The notes below the pieces were generated by a model that saw only the letters and a program-made list of their open reading frames with translations, ran no database searches and was not told the origin of the DNA. From contig FODP01000001.1 of NCBI GenBank assembly GCA_900110395.1, positions 434,001 through 498,000 of the forward strand: a DNA stretch of 64,000 nt, given 5' to 3'. The stretch is from Rhodospirillales bacterium URHD0017. Lineage in GTDB: Bacteria > Pseudomonadota > Alphaproteobacteria > Reyranellales > Reyranellaceae. The position numbers and the translations under genes are program-made. Below, in pieces: positions 36,261 to 46,192 of this stretch (its first letter is position 1; each line of letters opens with the position of its first letter).

Positions 36261-36746
36261 GTGGCCGAAGTCACCCCATTCAGGCCCGAGGAGCACCGTT
36301 TTGGACCGACGCACTGGTTCGAGGACCTCAAGGTCGGGCAGAAATTCTATATAAACTCGCGGACCCAGACCGAATCGATGTTCGCCGCCTTCCAGCTGGC
36401 GAGCGGCGACAACCATCCGATTCACTACGACCGCGAGTACTGCCGGGCGCGTGGTCATCGCGACATGCTGGCCCATGGCCTGCAGGTCGCGATCCAGGGC
36501 GCCGCTGGGGCGGGCATCTTCCCGCATGTGATCGGCGATTCGCTGATCGGTTTCCTGGAGCAGTCGTCACGCTTCCTGAAACCGGTCTATTGCGGCGACA
36601 CGCTCTATCCCATGCTCGAAGTGAGCGAGCTCAAGGCCGGCCGGACCACGGGCGTGGTGACCATGAAGCTCACCATCCACAATCAGTCCGGCACGCTGGT
36701 ATGCGACGGCGAACACAAGTACCTTGTGAAGAAGCGGCCGCAGTAG
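36261..36746 (+). CDS. MaoC family dehydratase
   Basis: 161 residues, single hot-dog domain. The hydratase motif is seen as ASGDNHPIHYDREYC (about 46-60; Asp and His catalytic), followed by ARGHRDMLAHGLQV (about 61-74). It would add water to, or remove it from, a short acyl-CoA. GTG start at 36261 with AGGAGGG nine bases before. Confidence 0.82.
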   Translation: MAEVTPFRPEEHRFGPTHWFEDLKVGQKFYINSRTQTESMFAAFQLASGDNHPIHYDREYCRARGHRDMLAHGLQVAIQGAAGAGIFPHVIGDSLIGFLEQSSRFLKPVYCGDTLYPMLEVSELKAGRTTGVVTMKLTIHNQSGTLVCDGEHKYLVKKRPQ

Positions 36747-36761
36747 GCCAGAGGAGCGCAC

Positions 36762-37046
36762 ATGCTCGGCGTCATCGCAAAGCTCACCATCAAGCCCGGC
36801 ACCAACGCCGACTTCGAGGCGACGATGAAGGCCTTGCAGGCCAAGGTCCGGTCCGACGAGCCCGGCAACAAGCTCTACGCGCTGCACAAGACGGCCGACG
36901 TTAACGTCTACGTCATGTTGGAGCGTTACGACGACCAGGGGGCGCTGGAAGCCCATCGGGCTGCGCCGCACTTCAAGGAACTGGGCCGCAAGCTCGGCGA
37001 CTATCTCGCCGGCCGGCCCGATATCCAAGTGATGCAGGAGCTCTGA
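36762..37046 (+). CDS. Antibiotic biosynthesis monooxygenase (ABM) domain protein
   Basis: 94 residues, the size of a YgiN-like single domain: MLGVIAKLTIKPGTNADFEA at the start, VYVMLERYDDQGALEAHRAAPHFKEL (about 50-75). Many such small proteins oxidise quinols or degrade haem; others have no known activity. GAGGAGC precedes the ATG, 15 bases after the MaoC stop. Confidence 0.78.
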   Translation: MLGVIAKLTIKPGTNADFEATMKALQAKVRSDEPGNKLYALHKTADVNVYVMLERYDDQGALEAHRAAPHFKELGRKLGDYLAGRPDIQVMQEL

Positions 37047-37072
37047 CGCCGGTCACGGTGTCGTTGGGGAAC

Positions 37073-38140
37073 ATGGACGGCGTCATCCATCGCCATACCA
37101 AGCCCGGCACGGCCCCCGGCACGCTCGCCGGGCGCGCGCCCGTGCCGGACGAGGCGCTCGACTTCACCCTGGTCGAGTACACCTCCGAGGACGTGCAGGT
37201 GCTGCATGGCGTCGAGGTCGACGAGTGCCGCTTCCATCTCGGCACGCCTGGCCACACCTGGATCGACGTCGCAGGCCGGCCCAGCTCCGACATGCTGCGC
37301 GACCTCGGCATGGCCTTCAACCTGCATCCGCTGGCGCTCGAGGACGTGTTCCACGCCCACCAGAGAAGCAAGCTCGACCTCTACGAGGGGCAGGGCTTCA
37401 TCGTGCTGAACGATCCGGTGTACGAGGATGGCGTGCTGAACGTGCGCCAGGTCAGCATCTTCTTCGGCGACAACTACGTGATCTCCTTCCACGATCACAA
37501 GATCGATATCTTCAAGCCGGTGCGCGATCGCGTGCAGACCGCCGGCTCGAGGCTGCGCACCTTCGGCATCGACTACCTGGTCTATGCCCTGGTCGACCTC
37601 GTGGTCGACCGCAAGTTTCCCCTCATCGAGGCGGTGTCGACGCACCTGGAAGAGCTCGAGGACGAGGCGCTGGAGCGCCCGACCAACGACACGCTCTATC
37701 ACATCCACCAGGCGCGGCGCGCGCTGGTGACCTTTCACAGGCTGCAATGGGCGGAACGCGAGACGGTGCTGGCGCTGATGCGGCCGGAAGTGCCGTTCAT
37801 CATGCCCGAAACGCGTACCTATCTGCGCGACTGCTTCGACCATGCCGTGGCGGTGCTTGACCTCGTCGAGAGCTACCGCGAAATGACCAATGGCCTGATG
37901 GAAGTATACCTCATGCATGCGTCCAACCGCATGGCCGAGGTGATGAAGACGATGGCCATCATCACCGTCTTCTTTATGCCCTTGTCGTTTCTGGCGGGCA
38001 TCTACGGCATGAACTTCGACCGCGACGCCGGCAACATGCCCGAGCTCGGCTGGAGGTACGGTTATCCCTTCTTCTGGGTCATGGTCGTCGTGATCGTGGT
38101 CGGATTGTTCATCTGGCTGAAGCGCAAGCGCTGGATATGA
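37073..38140 (+). CDS. corA: CorA family magnesium/cobalt transporter
   Basis: 355 residues: a cytoplasmic N-terminal domain with long helices, then two C-terminal membrane helices. The pore signature YGMNF is seen in FLAGIYGMNFDRDAGN (about 303-318). The ATG at 37073 was chosen; a GTG at 37058 would add five residues. The stop overlaps the next GST-like gene by four bases. Confidence 0.9.
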   Translation: MDGVIHRHTKPGTAPGTLAGRAPVPDEALDFTLVEYTSEDVQVLHGVEVDECRFHLGTPGHTWIDVAGRPSSDMLRDLGMAFNLHPLALEDVFHAHQRSKLDLYEGQGFIVLNDPVYEDGVLNVRQVSIFFGDNYVISFHDHKIDIFKPVRDRVQTAGSRLRTFGIDYLVYALVDLVVDRKFPLIEAVSTHLEELEDEALERPTNDTLYHIHQARRALVTFHRLQWAERETVLALMRPEVPFIMPETRTYLRDCFDHAVAVLDLVESYREMTNGLMEVYLMHASNRMAEVMKTMAIITVFFMPLSFLAGIYGMNFDRDAGNMPELGWRYGYPFFWVMVVVIVVGLFIWLKRKRWI

Positions 38141-39120
38141 CCTATCGGATCTTCGGCTCCGAGCTCTCGCCCTATTCGGTGAAGGTGCGCTCGTACTTCC
38201 GCTTCAAGGACCTGCCGCACGACTGGATCCCGCGTTCGCCGGCTGTCCAGGCCGAGTTCCAGAAATACGCCAAGCTGCCGCTGGTGCCGCTGGTCGTGAC
38301 GCCGGACGGCGAGGGCATCCAGGATTCGACGCCCATCATCGAGCGCTTCGAAGCGGCCCAGCCGTCGCTGGTGCCCGAAGATCCTGCGCTCGCCTTCCTC
38401 TCCGCGCTGCTCGAGGAGTATGGCGACGAGTGGGGCAACAAGTGGATGTTCCATTATCGCTGGCGCTACCAGGCCGACGTCTGGTCGACCGCCGAACGCA
38501 TCGCCCGGCAGATGATGGAAGGGCAGGGCGCGCTCGCCGTGGCCCAGGCCCGCGCTGCCGTCGCCGAGCGCATGACCGGGCGGATCGGCTTCGTCGGCTC
38601 CAATCCGACGACCGAGCCCACGATCGAGGGCTCGTTCAAGCACGCGCTGGCCCTCATCGAGGCGCATCTGCAGACGCGGCCCTACATGCTGGGCGGCCGG
38701 CCGGCGATGGCCGACTTCGGCCTGTGGGGCCAGTTCTACGAGTTGGCGACCGATCCCACGCCCGGCGCCATCATGCGGGGCGCCGCGCCAAAGGTGATGG
38801 CCTGGGTACAGCGCATGCTGACGCCGAAGAACGAAGGGCCGTTCGAAGCCTGGCCGGCACTGGCGCCGACCTTGATGCCGCTCCTGAAGGAAGAAGTCGC
38901 GGGCCTGTTCCTGCCCTGGTCAACGGCGAACGCGGCGGCCATTGCGGCAGGTCAGAAGAGCTTCGAGATGACGCTGGGCGGCGCGTCGTGGGTGCAGGAG
39001 CCGCAGAAGTACCATGCGCGCTCCCTCGCGGAGATTCGTCGCAAATATGCGACGCCAAAGGGGGTGCCCGGCCTCGACGCGATCCTGACGGAAAGCGGCT
39101 GCCTGAAATTCCTGAGCTAG
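38137..39120 (+). CDS. Glutathione S-transferase-like protein, long form
   Basis: 327 residues, longer than usual GSTs. Thioredoxin-like domain (FGSELSPYSVKVRSYFRFKDL, about 5-25; QDSTPIIERFEA about 64-75) and a helical domain with RPYMLGGRPAMADFGLWGQF (about 180-199). The last 90 residues form an extra tail unlike standard GSTs. Translationally coupled to corA. Its stop overlaps the convergent TSUP gene by four bases. Confidence 0.72.
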   Translation: MTYRIFGSELSPYSVKVRSYFRFKDLPHDWIPRSPAVQAEFQKYAKLPLVPLVVTPDGEGIQDSTPIIERFEAAQPSLVPEDPALAFLSALLEEYGDEWGNKWMFHYRWRYQADVWSTAERIARQMMEGQGALAVAQARAAVAERMTGRIGFVGSNPTTEPTIEGSFKHALALIEAHLQTRPYMLGGRPAMADFGLWGQFYELATDPTPGAIMRGAAPKVMAWVQRMLTPKNEGPFEAWPALAPTLMPLLKEEVAGLFLPWSTANAAAIAAGQKSFEMTLGGASWVQEPQKYHARSLAEIRRKYATPKGVPGLDAILTESGCLKFLS

Positions 39121-39863
39121 CGCAGCGACGTGACGATCAGCGTCAATCCCGAAAGACCGAGCAGCACCAGCACGAGCTGGCGGAAGACCGCGTCATTGAC
39201 CCGACCGTAGAGCATCAGGCCGAGCCGTGCCCCGACCAGGCTGGTCGGCACGGTAAGGATCGCCCATACGAGGAACATGCGGTCAAGCAGGCCAGCGACC
39301 GCTGCCGCGAGCAGGGCGGTGGCCAGCACGGCCATGTTGAACGGTTGGTTGACGCCGCGCTGCTCGTTCTTGTTCCACCCGCGCAGCTGCACCCAGATGG
39401 TGAGTGCAGGTCCGCTGACACTGGCCAGACCGCCCGTGACGCCGCCGACGAAGCCCACCGCCGCATCGGCCGGGCGGCCGCCGCCCGTGATGACGGGCGG
39501 ACGGCGCACGAAGCCCATCCAGGCGCTGTAGAAGATCAGCAGGATGCCGACCCCAAGCTTCAGCGGCTGAACCTGCACCTGTTCCAATAGTGACGTCCCG
39601 ATGGGCACGCCCAAAAGCCCGGCGGCGAGGAAGGGCCAGAGGCGCGGCCAGCGCACGCCGCTCCAGATCGAGCGCAGCGCCTGCAGATGGCCCGCGACGG
39701 AGCAGATGGCAACCAGCGGTGCCGCGGTCACCGGCGACATGGCCTGCAGCCAGAAGCCCAGCGCCATCAGGGCATAGCCGGTGCCGGTGAGGCCATTGAC
39801 GAATCCCGCCACCAGGGCGCCGGCGACAACGAGTGCGATGTCGCCGGCCGGCGGGAAAGGCAC
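39117..39863 (-). CDS. TSUP (TauE/SafE) family membrane transporter
   Basis: 248 residues with seven or eight membrane segments in two repeats. AGFVNGLTGTGYALMALGF (about 19-37) and VGGVTGGLASVSGPALTIW (about 138-156) are the repeated Gly-rich signatures. TSUP proteins move sulfoacetate, sulfite or other organic anions. It starts one base after the stop of glutaryl-CoA dehydrogenase and so is in that transcript. Confidence 0.82.
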   Translation of the reverse strand: MPFPPAGDIALVVAGALVAGFVNGLTGTGYALMALGFWLQAMSPVTAAPLVAICSVAGHLQALRSIWSGVRWPRLWPFLAAGLLGVPIGTSLLEQVQVQPLKLGVGILLIFYSAWMGFVRRPPVITGGGRPADAAVGFVGGVTGGLASVSGPALTIWVQLRGWNKNEQRGVNQPFNMAVLATALLAAAVAGLLDRMFLVWAILTVPTSLVGARLGLMLYGRVNDAVFRQLVLVLLGLSGLTLIVTSLR

Positions 39864-39864
39864 A

Positions 39865-41097
39865 TCAGGCTCCGGTGAAGGCCTGGATGCCGGTCATGGC
39901 GCGGCCGAGGATCAGCGCGTGCACGTCGTGCGTGCCCTCGTAGGTATTGACCGCCTCGAGGTTCATGACGTGGCGGATCACATGGTACTCGTCCGACACG
40001 CCGTTGCCGCCATGCATGTCGCGGGCGACACGGGCGATGTCGAGCGCCTTGCCGCAGTTGTTGCGCTTGATCAGGGAGATCATCTCCGGCTGGGCGTGGC
40101 CGGCATCCTTGAGGCGGCCGACGCGCAGGCAGGCCTGCAGGCCGAGCGCGATCTCGGTCTGCATGTCGGCGAGCTTCTTCTGGATCAGCTGGTTGGCGGC
40201 GAGCGGCCGGCCGAACTGCTTGCGGTCGAGCGTGTAGTTGCGCGCCTGCTTCCAGCAGAACTCGGCGGCGCCCATGGCGCCCCAGGCGATGCCGTAGCGC
40301 GCGTTGTTGAGGCAGCCGAAGGGACCACCGAGGCCCGAGACGTTGGGCATCATGTTCTCGACCGGCACGAACACCTCGTCGAGCATGATGGCGCCGGTCA
40401 CCGAGGCGCGGAGCGAGAACTTGCCCTCGATCTTGGGCGTCTCGAGGCCCTTCCAGCCGCGCTCCAGGATGAAGCCGCGGATGGCGCCGCCGTCGAGCTT
40501 GGCCCAGATCACCAGCACGTCGGCGATCGGCGAGTTGGTGATCCACATCTTGGAGCCCGACAGGCTGTAGCCGCCGGGCACGGTCACGGCGCGGGTCTTC
40601 ATGCCGCCGGGATCGGAGCCGTGGTCGGGCTCGGTGAGGCCGAAGCAGCCGACCCACTCGCCGGTGGCGAGCTTGGGCAGGTACTTCAGACGCTGCTCCT
40701 CGCTGCCGTAGGCGTAGATCGGATGCATGACCAGCGAGGACTGCACGCTCATCGCCGAGCGGTAACCCGAATCGACGCGCTCGACCTCGCGCGCTACCAG
40801 CCCGTAGCTCGTGTAGTTGGCGGCCGCACAGCCGTACTTCTCGGGCAGGGTCGAGCCGAGCAGCCCGAGCGCGCCGAACTCGTTCATGATCTCGCGGTGG
40901 AACTTCTCGTGGCGGTTGGCCTCGAGCACGCGGCTCATCAGCTTGTCCTGGCAGTAGTCGCGCGCGACATCGCGGATCGCGACCTCCTCCTCGGTGAGCT
41001 GGTCGTCGAGGAAGAACGGGTCCTCCCAGTCGAACGGCTTGGCGTCGGCGCTGATGCCCTTGGCGGCGCTTTTCATCGGTGTGGCGGCGGTGGCCAT
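39865..41097 (-). CDS. gcdH: Glutaryl-CoA dehydrogenase-like acyl-CoA dehydrogenase
   Basis: 410 residues. Seen: [18 protein letters not shown] (about 25-42), [20 protein letters not shown] (about 147-166), [19 protein letters not shown] (about 219-237) and [39 protein letters not shown], which holds the catalytic Glu in TYEGTHD (about 388). The Arg in SLRAS and the TYEGTHDVH end fit GCDH, which converts glutaryl-CoA to crotonyl-CoA in lysine and tryptophan breakdown. The ATG at 41097 was chosen over an upstream frame that lacks similarity. Confidence 0.87.
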   Translation of the reverse strand: MATAATPMKSAAKGISADAKPFDWEDPFFLDDQLTEEEVAIRDVARDYCQDKLMSRVLEANRHEKFHREIMNEFGALGLLGSTLPEKYGCAAANYTSYGLVAREVERVDSGYRSAMSVQSSLVMHPIYAYGSEEQRLKYLPKLATGEWVGCFGLTEPDHGSDPGGMKTRAVTVPGGYSLSGSKMWITNSPIADVLVIWAKLDGGAIRGFILERGWKGLETPKIEGKFSLRASVTGAIMLDEVFVPVENMMPNVSGLGGPFGCLNNARYGIAWGAMGAAEFCWKQARNYTLDRKQFGRPLAANQLIQKKLADMQTEIALGLQACLRVGRLKDAGHAQPEMISLIKRNNCGKALDIARVARDMHGGNGVSDEYHVIRHVMNLEAVNTYEGTHDVHALILGRAMTGIQAFTGA

Positions 41098-41185
41098 GTC
41101 TGCTCCTGGCGTTGTCCGCCGGGTCTTATCAGGCAGTGCCGGCCGCGCCAACAAGCGCGGGCGAGAAATAGCGCGCCCTCTAAGG

Positions 41186-42001
41186 TCAGGCAGACGTGCC
41201 CGCGCCGCTGCGGCCCGTGAGAGCCCTGAAAATCTCCAGACTAAGGCGGCCAAAGGTCTCGGAGGCCCGCAATTCCACGGTCCGCGGCCGCGGCAGGTCG
41301 ACCTTGAGATCTGCCGCGATGCGGCCGGGGCGCGGCGACATGATCACCACGCGATCGGACAGGAAGATCGCCTCGGGGATCGAATGGGTGACGAACAGCA
41401 CGGTCTTGCGCGCCTCGCGGGCAAGGTCGCGCTCGCCCCAGATTCGTAAAAGCTCGAGCGCCATGTCGTCGCGGGTCATGGCGTCGAGCGCGCCGAACGG
41501 TTCGTCCATCAGGAGAAGGGGAGGGTCGAGCAGCAGGGCCCGGCACAGCGCGGCGCGCTGCTGCATGCCGCCCGACAGCTCGCGCGGCAGCTTGTCGCCG
41601 AAGCCGCTCAGGCCGGCCATGTCCAGAAGCTGCTGCGCGCGGCCCTGCAAGGCGCCGGCGTCCTGGCCGGCAAGCTCGGCCGGCAGCAGCACGTTCTGCA
41701 GGATCGAGCGCCATTTCAGCAGGATCGGCGCCTGGAAGACCATGCCGATGTCGGGAATGGGCTCGCGCACGGCGCGGCCGGCGACCGTCACCGTGCCGAC
41801 AGCGGCGGGCCTCAGGCCCGCCACGATGCGCAGCAGCGTGGACTTGCCGCAACCGCTCGGCCCCACCAGCGAGACGAATTCGCCGGCGCCAACGGACAGC
41901 GAGATGCCGGCGAGCGCCTCGACCGGGCCGCTCGCCGCCTCGTATGTCATGCCGACCCGGTCGAGGCCGATCAGTTCCTTGTTCACAACGATCACTGTCA
42001 C
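41186..42001 (-). CDS. ABC importer ATP-binding protein, SsuB/TauB type
   Basis: 271 residues. Walker [10 protein letters not shown] (about 48-56), signature [19 protein letters not shown] (about 140-158), Walker [13 protein letters not shown] (about 161-172) and His in [15 protein letters not shown]. The SsuB/TauB/ThiZ group imports sulfonates, taurine or pyrimidine precursors. The GTG at 42001 lies within the palindromic repeat; GTG codons at 41995 and 41986 are alternatives. Last gene of the permease-binding protein-ATPase unit. Confidence 0.87.
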   Translation of the reverse strand: MTVIVVNKELIGLDRVGMTYEAASGPVEALAGISLSVGAGEFVSLVGPSGCGKSTLLRIVAGLRPAAVGTVTVAGRAVREPIPDIGMVFQAPILLKWRSILQNVLLPAELAGQDAGALQGRAQQLLDMAGLSGFGDKLPRELSGGMQQRAALCRALLLDPPLLLMDEPFGALDAMTRDDMALELLRIWGERDLAREARKTVLFVTHSIPEAIFLSDRVVIMSPRPGRIAADLKVDLPRPRTVELRASETFGRLSLEIFRALTGRSGAGTSA

Positions 42002-42064
42002 CCCGAGCGAAGCGAGGGGCCTTTAAGGCAACAGGAAAGGTCCCTCGCTGCGCTCGGGATGACA
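41996..42064. repeat. Palindromic intergenic repeat, copy C
   Basis: Both arms present: TGTCACCCCGAGCGAAGCGA then GGGGCCTTT on the left, AGGTCCCTCGC then TGCGCTCGGGATGACA on the right. It fills most of the 97-base gap between the binding protein and ATPase genes of one operon, and its left end overlaps the ATPase start codon. Confidence 0.85.
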
Positions 42065-42098
42065 GCGAGGGCTGTATCAGACATCAGGACGCCAGGGG

Positions 42099-43085
42099 CT
42101 ACTTGGGCATCTCGACCTTGGGCAGGAACTCGGCCGTGAACACGTCCTTGCACTCGACCTTCTTCGGCAGGCCCATGTAGGTGTTCACGAGGTCGACCGA
42201 GTCGCACATCTTCTTCTCGTCGATCCAGCCGATGCCGTTCTTGGCGTAGCGCTCGGTCTTCATCAGGTCGAGCCCGATCAGCATGTTGGGCGTCATGACC
42301 TCGACATCGACCTCGGGCACGCGCTTCTTCAGGATATCCATCCCAGCCTTGGGATCGGCCATGACGTCGCGCCAGCCCATGTAGGAGGCTTCGAGGAAGG
42401 CCTTCAGCACGGCGGGACGTTCTTTCATCGTCTTGGCGCTGGCGATGATCGACATCGAGTACATGTCGAAGCCGAAATCGGCCCACGGCATCATGACGAC
42501 GTTGCCCTTGCCGGCAGCCTTCTCGTAGAGCGGCAGGCCGGTCGAGTAGTCGCCGACGCCGTCCATGCGCTTCTCGGCGACAGCGGCCGGCTTGGCGGCC
42601 GGCTCGATATTGACCCAGGTGACCTTGGAGGCATCGATGCCGTTGACCTTGGCGAAGGCCGGGAACATCTGGCGCTGGCTGTCGCCCGGCGGGGCGCCCA
42701 GCGTCGCACCTTCGAGATCCTTGGGTTTGGTGAGCGGCTTGCTCTTGAGGCTGAAGACGTTGAGCGGCGTCTTGTCGAACACCATGCCGACCGTCTTGAT
42801 CGTGGTGCCGCGGCCGACCGAGGCGATCACGACGGCCGCGTCGGCCAGTCCGGCATCGGCGCGGCCGGTGTCGACCTTGGCGATAGCATCGCCCGAGCCC
42901 TTGGAGTTCTCCAGCGTCACGTCGAGGCCCTTGGCCTTGTAGTAGCCCTTGTCGAGCGCCACCCAGTAGGCGGCGTGGTCGCCGACCGCGAACCAGTTCA
43001 ATGCGAAGGTGAACTTCTCCTGCGCCGCAGCGCTGCCGCCTCCGGCCAGCAGGGCCGCAAGCGCCAATGACAATGTCCTCTTCAT
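42099..43085 (-). CDS. ABC importer periplasmic binding protein, NMT1/THI5-SsuA-like
   Basis: 328 residues. Signal peptide (ALAALLAGGGSAAAQ, cut at about 22), then FALNWFAVGDHAAYWVALDKGYYKAKGLDV (about 27-56), the start of the NMT1/THI5-like fold, and KGSGDAIAKVDTGRADAGLADAAVV. These proteins bind sulfonates, taurine, pyrimidines or riboflavin precursors. 28 bases after the permease gene. Confidence 0.85.
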   Translation of the reverse strand: MKRTLSLALAALLAGGGSAAAQEKFTFALNWFAVGDHAAYWVALDKGYYKAKGLDVTLENSKGSGDAIAKVDTGRADAGLADAAVVIASVGRGTTIKTVGMVFDKTPLNVFSLKSKPLTKPKDLEGATLGAPPGDSQRQMFPAFAKVNGIDASKVTWVNIEPAAKPAAVAEKRMDGVGDYSTGLPLYEKAAGKGNVVMMPWADFGFDMYSMSIIASAKTMKERPAVLKAFLEASYMGWRDVMADPKAGMDILKKRVPEVDVEVMTPNMLIGLDLMKTERYAKNGIGWIDEKKMCDSVDLVNTYMGLPKKVECKDVFTAEFLPKVEMPK

Positions 43086-43113
43086 GATCTGCTCCCTGTT
43101 ACCCTTCCCCGAT

Positions 43114-43881
43114 TCAGTCGATACCCTCGGCCCACGGCGCCCACAACTGCGCCGCCAGCACGACGAGGCCGTACAGCACCAGCCCCACGACGGAAATCCA
43201 GATCAGCGCGGCGAACGCCACCGAGGTGTTCATACTGCTCTGGGTGGTGACGATGACGTAGCCCAGGCCCTTCTGCGAGGCGACGAACTCGCCGACGATG
43301 GCGCCGACAACGGCGGCCGTGGCCGTGATCTTGAGCGCGCTCAGGATGTAGGGCAGGGCGTTGGGAATGCGGATCTTGGCGAAGATCTTCCATTTCGGCG
43401 CGTTGAACACGCGCCCGAGATCGAGCATGTCGGCCTCGACCTGGCTCAGGCCCACCGCCGTGTTGATCACCACCGGGAAGAAGCCGATCAACGCGCCCAT
43501 CAGCATGTTGGGGAAGATGCCGTAGCCCATCCAGATCAGGAACAGCGGCGCGATCGCCACCTTGGGCAGGGTGTTCACGAATACCAGGAAAGGAACCAGC
43601 GCATTGGCGATCAGCGGCGACCAGGCGATCGCCACGCCCAGCGCAACGCCGACGCCGGCCGCCAGGAAGAACGCGCCGATGATCTCCAGCGTCGTGACCC
43701 AGATGTGCTGCGTCCAGGCCGTGTCGCCGTGCCACAGCGCGTTCCACACCGCGAGTGGAGAGGGCAGAAGATACTCACGGATACCGCCCGCACTGACGGC
43801 GAGCTGCCAGCTCGCGAGCAGGAACGCGAACAGCGCGACGGTCGGCCAGTATTGGCGAAGCAAAGGCTGGAATTTGATCAT
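43114..43881 (-). CDS. ABC importer permease, SsuC/TauC type
   Basis: 255 residues, six membrane segments, with the BPD_transp_1 EAA loop seen as GRVFNAPKWKIFAKIRIPNALPYILSALKI (about 155-184). First gene of the three-gene importer. The ATG at 43881 is followed at once by the membrane domain; the upstream in-frame Met at 43905 adds eight unlikely residues. The 83-base gap to the divergent isomerase gene should hold both promoters. Confidence 0.86.
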   Translation of the reverse strand: MIKFQPLLRQYWPTVALFAFLLASWQLAVSAGGIREYLLPSPLAVWNALWHGDTAWTQHIWVTTLEIIGAFFLAAGVGVALGVAIAWSPLIANALVPFLVFVNTLPKVAIAPLFLIWMGYGIFPNMLMGALIGFFPVVINTAVGLSQVEADMLDLGRVFNAPKWKIFAKIRIPNALPYILSALKITATAAVVGAIVGEFVASQKGLGYVIVTTQSSMNTSVAFAALIWISVVGLVLYGLVVLAAQLWAPWAEGID

Positions 43882-43964
43882 GCGCAGCCGCACATTCGGG
43901 CACACTGGCGAAGCACCTGAAAACCGTCAAGCCGAGGATCAACGTTAGAGTTGAAGGAACACTA

Positions 43965-44783
43965 GTGAAGCTGTCTCTCTGCAACGAGGTGATCCGCGAG
44001 CTTTCCTTCGAGCGTCAGTGTGCGTTGGCGGCGCGCCTCGGCTATCGCGGACTCGAGCTGGCGCCGTTCACCTTCGGCGACGATGCCTGGCGCATGCCGG
44101 CCGCCAAACGCGCCGAGATCCGCAAGGTCTGCGCCGACAATGATCTCGAGGTGAGCGGTCTGCACTGGCTGCTCGCCGCGCCGGCCGGCCTGTCTATCAC
44201 CAGCGCCGATCGCGCGGTGTGGCAGAAGAGTGTCGACGTCCTGCGCGCCTCGGTCGACCTGTGCGCCGAGCTGGGCGGCGCGTACCTGGTGCACGGCTCG
44301 CCGGCGCACCGGCGCGTGGCGACATCGGACGATGCGTCGCGCGCGGAGGAGGCATGGACGTTGGCCGGCGAGCAGGCTGCCTTGGCCAAGGTCGCCTACT
44401 GCATCGAGCCGCTGGCCCGGCCCGATTGCAATTTCGTCAATACGCTGGCGGAAGGGGCCGAGATCGTGCGCCGGATCGGCAATCCGGCGCTGCGCATCAT
44501 GGTCGATACGCTGGCCGCGAGCCTGATGGAGCCCGAACCGGTAGCCGACGCCATCCGGCGCTGGATGACGAGCGGGCTGGTCGCCCATGTCCAGTTCAAC
44601 GATCGCAACCGGCGCGGTCCGGGGCAGGGTGACGACAGGTTCGGACCCGTCGTGAAGGCCTTGCGCGAAACCGGCTATCGCGGCTGGATCGCCATGGAGC
44701 CCTTCGTCTATGAACCCGACGGGCCAACTTGCGCCGCGCGCATGATCGGCTACGTCGCTGGCCTGCTGGAGTCATGTGCATGA
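43965..44783 (+). CDS. Sugar phosphate isomerase/epimerase (AP-endonuclease-2-like TIM barrel)
   Basis: 272 residues. LSLCNEVIRELSFERQCALAARLGYRGLEL (about 3-32) starts the barrel; metal ligands are plausible at CIEPLAR (Glu, about 146), IMVDTLAA (Asp, about 184), VAHVQFNDRNRRGPGQGDDRF (His, about 207) and IAMEPFVYEP (Glu, about 244). It would isomerise a sugar or keto acid. GTG start at 43965 after a GAAGGA site. First of a run of coupled genes. Confidence 0.82.
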   Translation: MKLSLCNEVIRELSFERQCALAARLGYRGLELAPFTFGDDAWRMPAAKRAEIRKVCADNDLEVSGLHWLLAAPAGLSITSADRAVWQKSVDVLRASVDLCAELGGAYLVHGSPAHRRVATSDDASRAEEAWTLAGEQAALAKVAYCIEPLARPDCNFVNTLAEGAEIVRRIGNPALRIMVDTLAASLMEPEPVADAIRRWMTSGLVAHVQFNDRNRRGPGQGDDRFGPVVKALRETGYRGWIAMEPFVYEPDGPTCAARMIGYVAGLLESCA

Positions 44784-46192
44784 AGGTGAAGCTGGAGGAT
44801 GTCGAGCGCTTCGAGCGGCACGTGAAGATGCGGCTCGCCTTCCGCTTCGGCGTGATCACCGTCACCGACGCCACGCAAGCCGTGATCAGGGTGCGCATTT
44901 CGCTGCCCGACGGGCGGACGAGCCAAGGCGTCGCGGCGGAAGCGCTGGCCGCCAAGTGGTTCGAGAAGAGCCCGGCCTTCACCGACGAGCAGAATCTCGA
45001 TCAGCTCCGCCAGGCTCTGGATCTCGCGATCGAGCTCTATCGCGCACAAGGCTTCGACAGGCCGTTCGATCTGTTCGCCGGCACCTACGTCGAGCAGCAC
45101 AAGCGCGGCGCCGCCCTTGGACTCAACCCGCTGGTGGCGTCGTTTGGGCCGGCATTGCTCGACCGGGCCATCCTCGACGCGCTGGGCCGGACGACCGGCC
45201 AGTCCTTCGCCACCATGATCGCGCGCAACGTCCCCGGCATCCGCACGACCTTGCTGACCCCGGACATCGCCGACGCCGATCTCGGCCCGTTCCTGTCCGG
45301 CCTCGTGCCGGCGCCTGGCATCGAGGTGCGCCATACGGTTGGCCTGGTCGACCCGCTGACCGCCGCCGACCGGCCGGCGGCGGAGCGCGTGAACGACGGA
45401 CTGCCGGAAACCCTCGAGGAGGTCGTGTCCTACTATCGCGGCCGCTACTACAAGCTGAAGGTCGGCGGCGACATCAAGGCCGATCTGGAGCGGCTCGGCC
45501 GCATCGCCGCCGTGCTCGACGCCGGGGCCGGCGACTATCGCACGACCCTCGACGGCAACGAGCAGTACGACGACGTCGAGGGCATCGTCGAGCTGTGGCG
45601 CAAGGTCGAGGAGACGCCGGCCTTGGCCAGGCTCGCCAAGTCGACCCTGTTCATCGAGCAGCCGATCAAGCGGGCGGTCGCCCTGTCGCGGTCGGTCGAA
45701 CCGCTGGCCCGACATCGCGCCGTCATCATCGACGAATCGGACGGCGAGCTGTCGGCTTTCCCGAGGGCGCTGGAGCTCGGCTATGCCGGTGTCTCGAGCA
45801 AGAACTGCAAAGGCTTCTACAAGTCGATCCTGAACGCCGCGCGCGTCGCCAGGCTCGGCGCCGGCCATTTCATGTCGGCCGAGGATCTCACGACCTGGCC
45901 GGGCGTCAGTGTGCAGCAGGATCTGGCGCTGGTCTCGCTGCTGGGGTTGGGCCACGTCGAGCGCAACGCCCATCACTTCATCGACGGCATGGGTTTCGCG
46001 CCCGAGCGCGAGCAGCATGCGTTCGTGGCGGCCCATCCTGATCTTTACGAGAAGAAGGACGGCGCGCCCGCCCGCCTCAAGGCGATCGGCGGCAAGCTGG
46101 CACTGAGGTCCCTGAACGTCCCGGGTTTCGCGGTCGGTGCCGAGATGGACTTCAAGTCGATGAGGGCGATGACCGAGGGAGCTTCGACATGA
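44780..46192 (+). CDS. Enolase-superfamily enzyme (mandelate racemase/dehydratase-like)
   Basis: About 470 residues (ATG at 44780, or 44774 for two more). Catalytic features of the superfamily are seen in order: YYKLKVGGD (Lys-X-Lys base, about 233), TLDGNEQYDD (Asp ligand, about 264), LFIEQPI (Glu ligand, about 299) and VIIDESDGE (Asp ligand region, about 325). It would abstract a proton next to a carboxylate, as in acid-sugar dehydration. It overlaps the upstream TIM-barrel gene and the downstream epimerase gene by four bases each. Confidence 0.82.
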   Translation: MKVKLEDVERFERHVKMRLAFRFGVITVTDATQAVIRVRISLPDGRTSQGVAAEALAAKWFEKSPAFTDEQNLDQLRQALDLAIELYRAQGFDRPFDLFAGTYVEQHKRGAALGLNPLVASFGPALLDRAILDALGRTTGQSFATMIARNVPGIRTTLLTPDIADADLGPFLSGLVPAPGIEVRHTVGLVDPLTAADRPAAERVNDGLPETLEEVVSYYRGRYYKLKVGGDIKADLERLGRIAAVLDAGAGDYRTTLDGNEQYDDVEGIVELWRKVEETPALARLAKSTLFIEQPIKRAVALSRSVEPLARHRAVIIDESDGELSAFPRALELGYAGVSSKNCKGFYKSILNAARVARLGAGHFMSAEDLTTWPGVSVQQDLALVSLLGLGHVERNAHHFIDGMGFAPEREQHAFVAAHPDLYEKKDGAPARLKAIGGKLALRSLNVPGFAVGAEMDFKSMRAMTEGAST